DNA of 64,000 nucleotides. It comes from Gastracanthus pulcherrimus (taxonomy: Eukaryota > Arthropoda > Insecta > Hymenoptera > Pteromalidae). The notes under the pieces are model-generated. The model had not been told where the DNA came from and did no database searches. It saw nothing but the letters and a program-made list of their open reading frames with translations. Position numbers and translations under genes: made by a program. Position 1 is the stretch's first letter. Each line of letters opens with the position of its first letter. Below, one piece after another: positions 40,491 through 51,531 of this stretch. The stretch lies in assembly GCA_949152435.1 (NCBI GenBank), contig OX424575.1, positions 78,770,473 to 78,834,472 on the forward strand. Reading direction: 5' to 3'.

Positions 40491-41995
40491 GAATATTTTA
40501 AAGATAATCAAGACTACAAGGCGTTAAAAGAAATTGATGAAATTTTAAAAGGTGAAAATTGCTTATGTTCTGAATTTGGATTACCCAATTTTAATGATTT
40601 TGCTTATGAAGAATCAATTGACAAAATTAAAATATTACAAGAAAAACATAAAAAATTATTACAAGGATTTAAAAATAAATTGAAGGATGAACAAAAGAAT
40701 ATTTTTGATTTCATAATACAAACGATTGATCGTATGATTTTTATTGATGGTCCTGGAGGTACAGGAAAAACGTTTCTTTACAAAATATGAATTCATCATT
40801 TCTTAGGAGAAGAAAAAAAGTTGTTTCTATGGCATGGACAGGAATCGCTCCTATCCTACTACCAGAAGGCATGACGAGTCATAGAACTTTTAGATTGCCA
40901 TTAGATTTATCGAATATTGAAACAACATTTTTAAAATTGAAGTCGGATAAAAAAAAATTACGTGAATGTGATTTATTTATTTGGGACGAAGCATCGATGA
41001 TTCCAAAAAAAGTATTAGACATTGTTGATAAAACTCTAAGAGATTGTTGTCGCATTGATTTGATTCCTTTTGCTGTAAAATTAATAATTTCAGAAGGAGA
41101 TTTCAGACAAATTTTGCCGGTGGTTAAAATGGATATAAAATCAATATTTTAAATGAATCAATTAAACATGCTAATCTGTGGCCAAAGTTTAAAATTTTTA
41201 AATTAACCAAAAATATGAGATCAAACAATGAATAATTTTCAAAATTTTTGTTAGAACTTGGTGAAGGAAAAACTTATCTTTATCAATATTAGAAAAGTGG
41301 AAAACTGATAATATATGTGACAAAACTTATTGTTCAATCATAACAGATGAAGATAGGGCAATCTTGCCATAATCAAGATATTCATCAGTTAAATAATCGA
41401 ATACTTAAAAAAATACAATCACAGAAGAAATTTATTACAGTACTGATTATGCCAAACCCAAAGATGTGGATCAAAGTGATGCAGATGTTCAATTAAACTA
41501 TCCCATAGAGTATCTCAATTCTTTGAAATTTCCTGATTTATCTTTTCATAAATTAGTACTGAAAATCAATGCCGTTGTGATGCTTATTAAAAACATAAGT
41601 ATCAATGGTGAATTATGTAATGGTACAAGATTGAAAATATTAAAATTATACAATATTAAAGCTATGATCATCACTGCTTACAGTAAAGGAAAAATAGCTT
41701 TTATACCTAAAATAACTCTAAATTCTGGTGAATTTTCATCACTGTCTTTTATATTGTATCGAAAACAATTCCCTATTGTACTGGCATTTAGAATAACTAT
41801 TAATAAATCGCAAGGTCAAAATTTTAATCAAGTTGGAATTTATTTGAAAAGACCACTATTCTCTCACAGACAATTATATGTTGCTTTATGAAGGTGTACA
41901 AATCCAGAAAATGTATTTATTGAAAATGATATGTATGAATATAGTATGGAAATAAATTTTCCAATGCTGACCTCTTTAAAATCAAAAAGAGGGTA
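40491..41995 (+). pseudogene. Helitron PIF1-family helicase
   Basis: Walker A DGPGGTGKTFLYK at about 40745-40783, immediately followed by a stop, then MTSHRTFRLPLDL. Walker B DLFIWDEASMIPK at about 40969-41007. Motif III reads SEGDFRQILPVV (41093-41128), where the family has GGDFRQILPVV. After a decayed stretch with stops (41150-41460) the C-terminal ORF 41466-41891 has PIEYLNSLKFPDL, NAVVMLIKNISINGELCNGT RLKIL and FRITINKSQGQNFNQVGIYL, the SF1 motifs V and VI region. The family unwinds DNA 5' to 3' during rolling-circle transposition. Confidence 0.92.
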
Positions 41996-42095
41996 TTAAA
42001 AGTATTTAAAAAAAATCATGATTCTTTTAATTTTTTCTTTTTTAAAAATTATATTACTTATATTATTATATAAAACAATACTAATAGCTGTTAAC

Positions 42096-43120
42096 ATGCC
42101 AAAGCTTGGAGAATCTGAAAGCCCTGATGAAACACCCAAAAAACGTTCAAAAAATGCCGTTAACTATTCATACACACCTTCTGATTTTTTAAAAAACAAA
42201 ATTAAGGTAAGGTATGTTATATTTTTTACATTTGCATAAATCGTGAACATTCAAATACATTTTATTTAAACTTTGTATAACTGAATATATTTGTTTCGAA
42301 AGGATGGTAATCGGATACATAAACGGTACAGAAGAATCACGTACAATTATTTCCAAAACTACCGGGAAATGTTATGAAATATACAAGTTTATTTTGAATA
42401 AGAATGATGGTTATAAAATTCAATGTAATATTTGGAATGACGATATTAAACTATTTGAAACGGAACTAAAAGTCAATGAAGTAATTAAAAAATTATCATA
42501 TTACATTATGATAATTTATTAATTGCATAAATAATATAAATACACAATATTATCATTTAAACTATACTTTTGGAAACTGTGATTGTTAAAGAGCGTTCAG
42601 ATTTCAATAATGGAAACATGCAGTTTGAGTTGCATTAAAACATTATTCAAATATTAGTGTACTAGCATTCAATAATTTGACAGAAAATATAGAATCTTTA
42701 CCAATCATTACTTTCAAAGAAATAACAAAAGAACATCAGTATAAAAACTTTTTTTAATTATTTTATTTCTTTGAAATATTATTGTAAAAAAAGCGATTGA
42801 AATTGAATTAAATAATATAAATTGTTCATTAATTTTTATAGAAACCGAAGCATATTAACTAAGTGAATTTATTGCTACAAATAAAAATTCAAATATACAC
42901 CTGGGCGCTATCACTGACAAATCTTACAAATTAGAACTACTCATTTTAAATGCTACAGATAAACACGAGTTAATACCTGTAATTGGAGAAATTTACGATT
43001 CAGGTATTATTAACGATTGATTTGAAATATTTAGATTACTATAATTTTATTATAATACGATATTCATTTTATAGAAGATAACAACATGTATTTCAAAGTT
43101 CAAAATTTCAAACGTATTGA
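42096..43120 (+). pseudogene. Helitron-associated RPA-like single-strand-binding gene, with introns
   Basis: ATG at 42096 opens MPKLGESESPDETPKKRSKN ending NKIKVR. A good intron follows: donor GTATGT at 42212, acceptor AG at 42301-42302. Joining at that phase carries the frame into exon 2, MVIGYINGTEESRTII, then GKCYEIYKFILNKNDGYKIQ CNIWNDDIKLFE, an OB-fold signature of RPA70-like proteins. Later fragments (VLAFNNLTENIESLPIITFK at about 42658; LGAITDKSYKLELLILNATD at about 42902) fit further OB-fold exons. RPA-like genes are known passengers of some Helitrons. The 3' end, with a (TA)n run, is eroded. Confidence 0.6.
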
Positions 43121-43187
43121 AGTACTGAGAGATGATCTATTAACATTGACGGAATTGATATTGGGAGGAGAAGTTTTAAAGAGAAAT

Positions 43188-43190
43188 ATA

Positions 43191-43271
<81 letters not shown>
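43188..43271. repeat. (TA)n microsatellite
   Basis: About 80 bp of pure TA within the eroded end of the Helitron. Confidence 0.97.
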
Positions 43272-43272
<1 letters not shown>

Positions 43273-43597
43273 CTATATACGTTATATATTACAATGATTT
43301 AATGTTGTAATAATTGTTGTGAATTTATATTATCTTTTTTTTTTAATTAGCTACAATAAAACAAACAATCTAGATTAACAGAAGAATCAAATTTCGGGTA
43401 GTCAGCATTAGATTAATAAATTATCACAAAAGAAGGATGACATGATTTCGGACAATAATATTCAAAATTTTCAGTACACGCTAAGAACCTTATCAGAAAC
43501 GATACTTTATAATGTTACATAATAAACAAATATTCAAATAACATAAAAGCTTTGCATAAAGTTTAATATATTATGTACATTAAAATGACGAAGGTTG

Positions 43598-43634
43598 GCG
43601 CGCGTTGTGCGCGCGCAGGGAGACAACCCCCTAA
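43598..43634 (+). other. Candidate Helitron 3' terminus
   Basis: gcgcgc-gttgt-gcgcgc forms a 6-bp stem with a 5-nt loop, followed after 16 bases by CTAA and then T. Helitron 3' ends are a short GC hairpin shortly before CTRR, inserted between A and T. The fit is reasonable but not proven; an intact relative would be needed. Confidence 0.45.
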
Positions 43635-43655
43635 TACACACACACACACACACTC

Positions 43656-43694
43656 TTGAGGAACATTATCGTCTCCGTCGATAATGTTCCTCAA
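43656..43694. repeat. Perfect 16-bp inverted repeat with 7-nt loop
   Basis: ttgaggaacattatcg at 43656-43671 and its exact inverse at 43679-43694, loop tctccgt. It is directly preceded by a (CA)n run at 43635-43652. It could be the end of the following duplicated unit or of a small fold-back element. Confidence 0.9.
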
Positions 43695-43710
43695 TAGACT
43701 TACGTTTTCT

Positions 43711-43984
43711 ACCGCGTAAAACAGCAATTTTGGCGTATTCTTCGAGGTTAAGGACGAACGCTTGAGATATCGGTAAAAAAGAGGGTCGGATTCGTGTTCA
43801 GCAGCTCAAGAAACATAAAAATACGCTTTGTCATTATTTTTCCTCACGTAGATCACAGGACCTACCTTTCAACCGCGTGAAACAGCAATTTTGGGGTGTT
43901 TTTCGAGGTTAGGGATGAACGCTTGAGGTATCGGTAAAAAAGAGGGTCGGATTCGTGTTCAGCAGCTCAAGATACATAAAAATA
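43711..43984 (+). repeat. Tandem duplication with 161-bp period
   Basis: Units 43711-43823 and 43872-43984 share accgcgt.aaacagcaatttt and tcggtaaaaaagagggtcgg with attcgtgttcagcagctcaag, at about 93% identity by eye. The 48 bp between units have no third copy. No ORF. Nature unknown. Confidence 0.88.
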
Positions 43985-44374
43985 GTCGTTGCTTGGAATT
44001 TTTCGGAACTGCTGTGATTTCTAACAGCTTGATCATTGCGTAAAGTAGTATTTCTTTAAGGTTAGAGAACGTGCAGCTCCGTCTGAAAACGAAATTTTAA
44101 AATAGCTACGCGCTAATCAAAAATTTTTAGATCGAAAGGAATTTTGGGTAGTGTTCCGGTTGACGTGGAACGTCAACATATATATATATATATATATATG
44201 GGTAGGAATGATAACCCTACACCTGGGGCGAACATCTGTCCCACCTCAAGTCATCTATAAATGTCACACAATGAAAGCCACGCATTCCTCATGAGTTAAA
44301 ACAGTGTCCGGACGTAAAGTGCCCACCCCCCCCCCCTTCGAATGTCCGATATGGGGCGCGGCCTGAGGGAATCC

Positions 44375-45880
44375 ATGCAAATGAACAGAATAAAGGACAT
44401 TAAGGTGGGCACGTGGAATGTGCTCAGCTTAGCAAGCGATTGGCAGTTAGACATAATCTCTAGGGAAGTAGATAGATACGACCTAGATATTGTAGTGTTA
44501 TAGGAAGTTCGGAGGGAGGATGTTAAGAGGGAGGGCACGGTAAGGCAACGAATCAATAAATATACACTATTACATGGTGGATTACAAAAGGCGGGACAGC
44601 TGGGAATAGGTTTTCTAATTAAGAACAACCTGACAAATGCAATAACCAATTTTAGCTTTATGAACGATCGTTTACGCACCCTCATTATTCAAAGCAAGTC
44701 GTATAAATACATATTCATCAATGCTCACTGCCCTATAGAGAACGCGGACGTTAACTTAACCATCTGGATATCACCAAATAAAAACACACTTAACCAAATT
44801 GACCACGTCTTAATTGATAAAGGACGTCATGCAAACATCTTTGATGTCAGAACTTATCGTGGCGCAGATTGCGACACAGATCACTTTTTGGTGGTAGCCA
44901 AAATCAGAGCTCGTATACTAGTTAACCAAAATAAGAATAAAACCTACCCAACAACTGAGTTTAACTTACAAAGACTACAAAGTTACGACACCTCCTCCAG
45001 ATACAGGGAAAAACTAAAAGACAGACTAGATGGTATAGAGAATAAGGAAGATAAGGATGACATCGAGACAACCTGGGACAATATTAAGAATTCAATTAAA
45101 CAAGCTGCTAAAATAGTATTAGGGGAACGGAAAAAGCACAAACATAAACCGTGGTTTAACGAAGAATGCAAGGAATGGAAAGACAAAAGGCAGCAAGCGA
45201 GAGCGCTTAATCTTAATAACAACACAGAACCAATGCTTAAGCAGTACCGTAGTATAAGAGAACAGGCCAAACGGGTTTTCCAAAAAAAAAAGTGGAATGG
45301 GAAAATAAGAAAATTTTGTCTATTCAGGAAAACAATAACTAAAACAATATTCGTGAAATGTATGCAGGGATAAAACTGATCAGGAAAGGAACACAGAACA
45401 ATTCCGACTTTCTAAGGGATAAACAAAGAAATCTAATAACCGACACAGCAGGGATACTAAGAAGTTGGAGAAGCTACTTTATGAGCTCCTACATATACAC
45501 GAGCAACAATCCGTCTCGGATTTCAGCGCAATCGACAATGCTGAACCACACTTCGAGCAATCCACCTGTAACGAAATATACGCGGCAATCAAAAAGCTAC
45601 AAAATAACTGATCCTCAGGAGTAGATCAATTACGAGTGGAACTAATTAAAGTAGAGTACTAGTAGGAAAACCAGCATGCACAAGGCCTGCGGGAAGACCA
45701 ATACGATGGTGGGAAGACAATGTCAGGACCGACTTTCCAGAAATAGGATACTATGAGGAAAACTGGATTAACCTTGCAAGGAATAGAGAGAAATGGCGTG
45801 ATTGTGTAAACAAGGCTATGGACTACATAGTTCCATCAACCATGAATGGTGGCTACGGTGAACATGACCACAGCGGATGT
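44375..45880 (+). pseudogene. RTE LINE ORF: endonuclease and C-terminal remnant
   Basis: ATG at 44375: MQMNRIKDIKVGTWNVLSLA with a TAG (44501-44503) after LDIVVL, where the family has Gln. Then INKYTLLHGGLQKAGQLGIG FLI. NAHCPIENADV runs straight into ISPNKNTLNQIDHVLIDKGR, so about 90 residues of the endonuclease, including the GDFN motif, are deleted. YRGADCDTDHFLVVAKIRAR completes it. From 45370 the text decays; the RT catalytic core is absent. The end has RPAGRPIRWWEDNVRTDFPE and NLARNREKWRDCVNKAMDYI, the RTE C-terminal motif. It resembles the CFDP2-like proteins annotated in insects. Confidence 0.88.
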
Positions 45881-46893
45881 TTTTTTTTTTTTCAAGGGTA
45901 TGTAGGAAATGCCACCTAAGGTACACCCGACTAGGTCCGCACAGCCGGATAGTGTGGGACTGGTTGGGGACGCACCCGCCGTGTGTATAATATAGGACGA
46001 AAAAAAAATTAACAAAAACGCGAAAAAACTACACAGCCGTTACATCGCAAATTGACCCAATAACCTACCACCCTTTCTTTTTCTGGCGGAACCCACCTCA
46101 GTACCGTTTATCATATTACCCCAGGGTGGTGTCATTCTTGCGTCATCTGGACGACCGCTTCTGTTTAGATCTGAAACAAGGTAAAACAGTCATCGTTAAA
46201 GTCCCGCGTGAGACGCATAGATCTAATCTGTCTCCCCGGTTAAGAAGACATCCCATCATCTCAAATCACATCCATTTCTATGGGGTTGTCCGTTATCCCT
46301 AGGTTATGATGGGGTGTCGGCTCTTCTTCCAGCTCTTCATTCATACCTTCGGCCGTTACCTCGTCGAGGTACAGCTTCTTCCGTCGACTCGGCTAATTTC
46401 GCCGTGGCGGTCCACTTAACCTCGGCGGTCAACATTTCGGCCACGATGATCTCAGGCGTGAATTGTCCGACCGAGTCGACAAGAACTTTCCTTTCCTCGT
46501 TCCACTTTTCGCAGATGAAAAACGTGTGAAACGCGTCGTCGCAATCAGCGGAACAGAAGATGCACTTCGAGCTCGGAACCTTCCCCATGTGGTTGAGGAA
46601 GGAGCAAAATTACCCGTGTCCACTCGGGAATTGGGTTAGGTAGTAATTTACCTTCCCAGGGTCTGTGTTGATCCAAGGGTCCAGCTGGGCTATCAGCCTG
46701 GCTGTCCACTCGCCCTTGGTTGTAACGGTCCAGGATCATTGCCACGTTTCCATGGTACGTTCCCGTTCCTCTCTATGGACAGTTGTTCTGTCCTGTTCTG
46801 TTTTCTTCCGTTCGTAGATTTGCTTGCGCTCCTTTGCGTGTAGGTCGATCGGGATGATTCCCGCAATAACGAGTACTGCGGGTCCCGAGACCG
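45881..46893 (-). mobile_element. R1-clade LINE, 5'-truncated, with poly(A) and 15-bp target duplication
   Basis: Inserted in the RTE element: gaccacagcggatgt occurs at 45866-45880 and again at 46894-46908. A T12 run at 45881-45892 is the poly(A) tail on the minus strand. Length 1.0 kb. Coding remnant at the right end, 3' UTR at 45893-46330. Confidence 0.93.
46337..46640 (-). pseudogene. R1-type LINE, C-terminal zinc knuckle of ORF2
   Basis: In one frame: GHG, a TAA, then FCSFLNHMGKVPSSKCIFCS and DAFHTFFICEKWNEERKVL, the H-G-x-F ... C-x2-C ... H-x4-C knuckle at the C terminus of R1/TRAS-type reverse transcriptases. It is followed by VGQFTPEIIVAEMLTAEVKW. The stop in GHG-F and a shift near 46620 disable it. 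The protein end near 46337 is RRGNGRRYE. Sequence to the right (46640-46893) is more decayed coding sequence. Confidence 0.8.
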
Positions 46894-46962
46894 GACCACA
46901 GCGGATGTAAGAGCTATGGTCTTTTAAGCATTATCACTGTTAACCATTAATGGCTGGCCACT

Positions 46963-46963
<1 letters not shown>

Positions 46964-47002
<39 letters not shown>
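46964..47002 (+). repeat. (TAA)n tail of the RTE element
   Basis: About 13 TAA/AAT units directly after the RTE 3' sequence; RTE elements commonly end in short tandem repeats. Confidence 0.85.
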
Positions 47003-47005
<3 letters not shown>

Positions 47006-47935
47006 TGTATATATATTTACACATTACACATATACATCAAAATGCATTTCATTTTGATGTATAAATATGCCCACTTTGAGTCCTATCATCGGGATGATAC
47101 AACCTACACTGAGCATTAAATATAAAAAATTCACTGAGAAAAAGGATTCGCTCGCATATCAAAACTTTTAAATTTATATGACAGCTATACTGATGTGGTG
47201 CTAGCAACCGTAGAGATTACTATCGCAGCTATGTTATGGTTACCGTTGCTATTGTATGTTTGTCGCAGCAAATCCGTATAGTTGCGAGAGCAAAGTTTAG
47301 GTGCAGCAGCAATAGACAGTTTGATTCGCTCAACTAGAATCTGTATGCTCGAGTAATATACATTTCTGAGTGTACGTAAAATTCTATTTCTTTTAATGCA
47401 AGAAAAAAATGTACTGTATATTATGCAAAAATTCATATAATAATTCCATATGATTAATTTTATGATTAATAAACAAAACATATAATTAATCATATGGGAT
47501 CAGATAGGATCTTTTAGAAGAATGAAAGATCATATGAAAAATCATACAAATAATAATAATCGTGATGATTCACATGATTTTTCACTTAATGTTAAATTGT
47601 TTTTTATATGAAAAGTCACATGATTATTTTCAGTCTAAATATTTATGTAAATGTCAATGTACAATTGTTGCATATTGTATAATACAAATTTTATGTGTTT
47701 GATTTACCATCTAGATCATTGCGATTGTCAGGTCTTATCCAGCTTAAAATTTTATTAAAAAAGTTGGTATGTTTGTACATATTTTTACTCAATATCAATT
47801 CTTATTTATTAGTTTTCAATTGCGTTTTTAATATCAATTCAAAAGCCGTTTATATTTCTATACTAATTTATATTATACAAACAAGATATTCTTTAGAAAT
47901 AATTTCTGTATATTTTTAAAACAGTTAAAGTCCAT
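47003..47935. other. No gene seen; AT-rich with an inverted repeat
   Basis: Contains a perfect 14-bp inverted pair ccatatgattaatt (47446-47459) and its inverse (47484-47497) with a 24-nt loop, and several catatga-type palindromic fragments up to 47640. No ORF with a recognisable domain. Confidence 0.5.
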
Positions 47936-48286
47936 TGTTACGGATAGTATCCATTAGTAATAAGAAAATGTAACTGTGTAATAAGTTCCTATGCAAAAGG
48001 TCTCTAAGACTTTCTGTATAGTTCAAATGCGATGACATTCTCAAGTTTCTTATGTATGTTTTCGGCGGTCGTCGGCGGCGACTTTCGGCGGCGCGTATAG
48101 CGGCTCTTTCTAGCTCAAAACAGAATGACGCAGAGACCAGATGCACTCTGGCCTTTATACAGAGCGGTAGTTACAAAGCGCGTTATACTAGTAAGGCGAA
48201 TGTTGTATTTAATAAATAACAGACTTTATCATAAATGGTGTATAAATTAGTTTAACAAAATCCTTAGTTTATTCTCGTCCCGAACA
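47936..48286 (+). repeat. 5' LTR of the BEL-derived element (351 bp)
   Basis: Begins TGTTACGGATAG, ends CGTCCCGAACA. Compared with the 3' LTR it has an extra gttacaaagcgcgttatact-type stretch (about 48171-48204) and lacks the duplicated cccttgt...cccttgag segment near 53200. Confidence 0.95.
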
Positions 48287-48289
48287 ATT

Positions 48290-48308
48290 TGGTGCCAGAA
48301 ACCCGGGA
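48290..48308 (+). promoter_or_regulatory. Primer-binding site, tRNA-Phe type with one extra base
   Basis: TGGTGCCagAAACCCGGGA, three bases after the LTR, matches the complement of the tRNA-Phe 3' end (TCCCGGGTTTCGGCACCA, from memory) except for one inserted A. Confidence 0.65.
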
Positions 48309-50039
48309 ATAAACATCGGGATTAATTGTGTTTTGTGGGACATGTGTAAAAGGATTTTTGGAAAAAGTGTTTTTAGTGAAATAACTTAATTGAAAAGAAG
48401 TATGACGTCAATGAAGAGAATAAAGCTTGTGAAAAATAAAGCTAATCAGGATGACTTAATTTGAAAATAAGTACGAGGTAAAATCAGTGAAGCTGGCATA
48501 TACGTGGATTCGAAACCGACGCTGCTGCCCAGAGTGTAGGAGGACAGAAGCTGATTAACCATAGTTTTTGGGAATTCTTCGTTAATGAACAAAACAGAGA
48601 CAAAAACATCAAGATAAGTACATTATTATCTAAAAAGCCAGAATGATTGTGTATTTATTTATTTTTGTTAAATTAAATTGCACGGTGTATTTTAATACTT
48701 TGTGGTAATTTAATATTATATTGAAATTACGTGTATAATAGGATTCAGTCTAATTTGTTTATATTTCGTCATTGATTTAGTAGTTAAAAATATTTTTATT
48801 TATTATTTGACATTTGGTTGAAATTTAAGAAAATGAGCAATGTGGAAAATAAAGTAATTTTATAAAGTACCTATTGTTTAATTTGAGAACGATTTAATTA
48901 GAAAGCATTTTATTTTTGAGGATTTAAATATCTGTTGAAAGATAATAACAATTTATTCAGAATAATTAGTAAAGCATTTAGTAAAGCTAGACATGTTTAA
49001 CAAAATCGGTTTATCGATTAGTTTGTAATAATTAAGTTACAGTTGCAAAATAAAGTGATTTTGAGCTTAGAAATTTTTGACAAGTATACCCTGTAGTGTG
49101 CTCCATGATCATTTTTCTTTAAATGGGAATTTGTTTTAATTATCATACCATTGGATACGGAAATATTACTACAGTGAAAGTATTATGAATAAATATAATG
49201 AGTGCGTATATAAGTTTTGAGTGCGAGCAAAATAGATGTTCATGATTTTAAAAAAGAAAAATGTGTAACGTACAGTCGCACTAAGTAACACAAGTAATAA
49301 TAATTATCGTAATAGAATGTTTGCATGAAACGTCGTATCCAATTTCAAACTGGCAAAATCAGTAGATAGAATTCTATTCAATTGACTCTTTATAGAATAA
49401 AAGTTTTGAGAACAATGTACATATTATTTGAAAGATTGTAAAAATATTGCGCATTTTACAAACTGGCTGCTAATCTAATGTATTTTATGAATTAATACAT
49501 GGAGTTAGTACTTAATACTCAATAATAGATTTTTTGCAAATAATAATTGATATTAAAAGGTCTTAAAATAAATGAAATTTACTCGTGCAGCAACATGTTA
49601 ATTTAGCTAAATTTAGAAGTGTTTTGAATGTATTGCAAGTACATTTCTGTCAGTTAGTCCTCATGACTTGTTTGTAACAGTTGAATAACGCGAGAAAAGT
49701 TTTGTCGTATTTGCCTTTTCTTAATATTGATTAAGATTCAAAATAAAAGTAGCTTGGGGAAATTCGTGTGACGCACAATGGTACACTGTATTACCGCGTG
49801 AGAGAAATGCGTCGCGGCGGGGAGTTATTAAAATTTTACAAGAAAAGATCGAAAATTTTATTAACTTGCACGGGTGAAGTATTGTAGGTAAAACATAATA
49901 TTCGTGTACAAACGTTCTAGAGATGTTTTTTTAGTGTGCGGTACATTTTTTAGCTTTGAACAAAGTCGGATTTAGGATATACGTTGAAATATTAAAAAAT
50001 TCTGTAAATTTTCGAATTATTATGAACTATTTGTTAGAA

Positions 50040-50185
50040 GTGTATAGTAGGCTTTAGAGGCGCTATACATAAATGTTCGCTAAATAGGTACATGCATAGT
50101 AGGCTTTAGAGGCGCTATACAAAAATAGAAATAAAAAGATTTGTTAACTGATAATTTATCGCAGTAGGCTTTTGAGGTGCTGCGA
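50040..50185 (+). repeat. Short direct repeats inside the BEL-derived element
   Basis: tagtaggctttagaggcgct occurs at about 50047 and 50098, followed by atac each time, and a third, diverged form cagtaggcttttgaggtgct at about 50161. Each copy can form a small stem (tagag.cgctata). Confidence 0.85.
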
Positions 50186-50524
50186 CTCGTCATATTTTGA
50201 TATGGTTTATATGGTATATAATTTGATGAAATTATTAAAAGCGAAATTTAATTAACGGGATATTCGAACATGCTAATCATCGTTTGAAAACTATTGATTA
50301 AACGAAAGAATAGTAAAAGTAAAAATCATCCTTAAATTTGAAGTAAATTATATATTTTACGTTTGGAAAAATGTTGTCGTTCATGGGAAATATTATGGTT
50401 ACTTTGTCTTTGCTAGCTGTTTTTTCCAATCGGCCTAGGGCCCAGGTGAATTGGTTTAAACTCTGTGCGAAATGAAGTCATTTTTATCTTGGAAATTAGG
50501 AAAAATAGAATGTCTCTGCAATAG

Positions 50525-50690
50525 TTATAGCATAACTTCTCTTATGAGCAATAGTCCCACCGCGCAAGCACGCACAAGGATGAGCTGTAGGAGTAGGCTC
50601 ACTACAAAAGCCAAGTGTTTTCCTATAAGCAAAACGACCGCCGCTCAAACAAGCATAGGGTTGAACTGTAGGAATCACTAGGAAGTGAGG
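50525..50690 (+). repeat. Diverged duplication of about 77 bp
   Basis: Two units share ttatgagcaatagtcccaccg / ctataagcaaaacgaccgccg, caagcacgcacaaggatgagctg / caaacaagcatagggttgaactg and taggagtaggctcacta / taggaatcacta. Antisense ORF 50678-50496 shows this as a peptide repeat but I see no coding evidence. Confidence 0.7.
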
Positions 50691-51003
50691 CTATAACTGG
50701 GGACGCCAAAGTTTTGTATCAATGACGCTCTTAAAGTGTGAAGCTCTTGCAGTGCGTGGAAATTGGCAGTGCAATTCCACGGCTGTAGTGTCACTAGTTC
50801 GGGACGATTCTCGGTCGTCCTGAGACTATCATGGAACCTCAAATGGGAGTTCGCTCTGCGCTGAAGGTCATCGAATGCATAACGCCAAGAGTCTGAACAG
50901 GAGAGAGCATCATTGTTGTACATGAATTTGTTAACTCGCTATAGTTTATTTTATATTTCTTCATTGAGATTGGCATTGCCGACATTCCTCCACGGTTTAG
51001 CAT

Positions 51004-51531
51004 TTGTTTGCGCGAATCGGCAATACGACTCGTGGCTGCCAGTCAAAAGGCGAAATTGGTAAAATGAAAATAAGCGAGCAGCGGGGGTACGCGCTAAGGA
51101 ATGGTATGAAATGGTTATTTAATCCGCCGGATGCACCGCATATGGGCGGCGCGTGGGAGCGGCTAATCAGATCGGTAAGAATAGCGTTAAAAGCGATACT
51201 AAACGAGCAAACGACGAGTGAAGAAGTCTTGTGCACATTGTTGACTGAAATCGAGCATTCTGTAAACTCTCGGCCATTGACTCATGTGTCGGCGGATCCG
51301 AGCGATAATGAAGCTTTAACACCTAATCATTTTCTTATAGGATGTTCTTCCGGTGAAATTAATTTAGGAAAGTATGACGCGCAAGCGGCGAGTCTACGAA
51401 AACAATGGCGAATCGCGCAAACATTTGCGGATGCGTTTTGGAAGCGTTGGCTGCGCGAATATTTGCCAAGCCTTTTGCCTCGTAAAAATAAATTAATACG
51501 ATTGTCTAACGCGAGAAAGGTACAAAATTAA
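51004..51531 (+). pseudogene. BEL/Pao integrase C-terminal fragment
   Basis: 175-codon ORF. After a non-homologous start it reads NGMKWLFNPPDAPHMGGAWE RLIRSVRIALKAIL with the catalytic Glu of the DDE triad (GGAWER), then EVLCTLLTEIEHSVNSRPLT, DNEALTPNHFLIG and the C-terminal FWKRWLREYLPSLLPRKNK. The first two catalytic Asp residues and the zinc site are absent. Although uninterrupted, the fragment cannot encode an active integrase. It has been preserved better than the surrounding sequence. Confidence 0.9.

Larger units (their letters stand above)
36830..43634 (+). mobile_element. Helitron remnant with OTU-like, Rep-helicase and RPA-like parts
   Basis: Plus-strand series: unassigned ORF 36830-37057, OTU-like fragment (37740-38108), coding tandem repeat, Helitron-like N domain, Rep core, PIF1-type helicase (to about 41995), RPA-like OB folds (42096-43100). 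Beyond them is a candidate 3' terminus: a 6-bp GC hairpin at 43598-43614 followed 16 bases later by CTAA (43631-43634) before T. The 5' TC end was not found and the left limit is a guess. Many stops and an internal deletion in Rep make it inactive. Confidence 0.85.
44200..47002 (+). mobile_element. RTE-clade LINE, internally deleted, interrupted by an R1-type LINE tail
   Basis: Starts near 44200 next to a (TA)n run, with endonuclease text from 44375, an RTE-like C-terminal end up to 45880, then, after the R1 insertion, the remaining 3' part 46909-46963 and a (TAA)n tail to 47002. The reverse transcriptase core is missing, so this is a deleted copy. Confidence 0.85.
48309..50930 (+). other. 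Long non-coding interior of the BEL-derived element
   Basis: AT-rich 2.6 kb without any ORF over 70 codons of recognisable type, where gag, protease and RT would be expected. It looks unlike decayed gag-pol; I see no BEL motifs in any frame. Confidence 0.7.

Noticed and set aside
47185..47493. 102-codon minus-strand ORF
   Set aside because: Cys- and Ile-rich translation of AT-rich DNA without a recognisable motif.
51004..51060. The ATG at 51004 as true start of a functional integrase gene
   Set aside because: The first catalytic residues and zinc site are absent and the first about 35 codons do not resemble integrase; it is a fragment.
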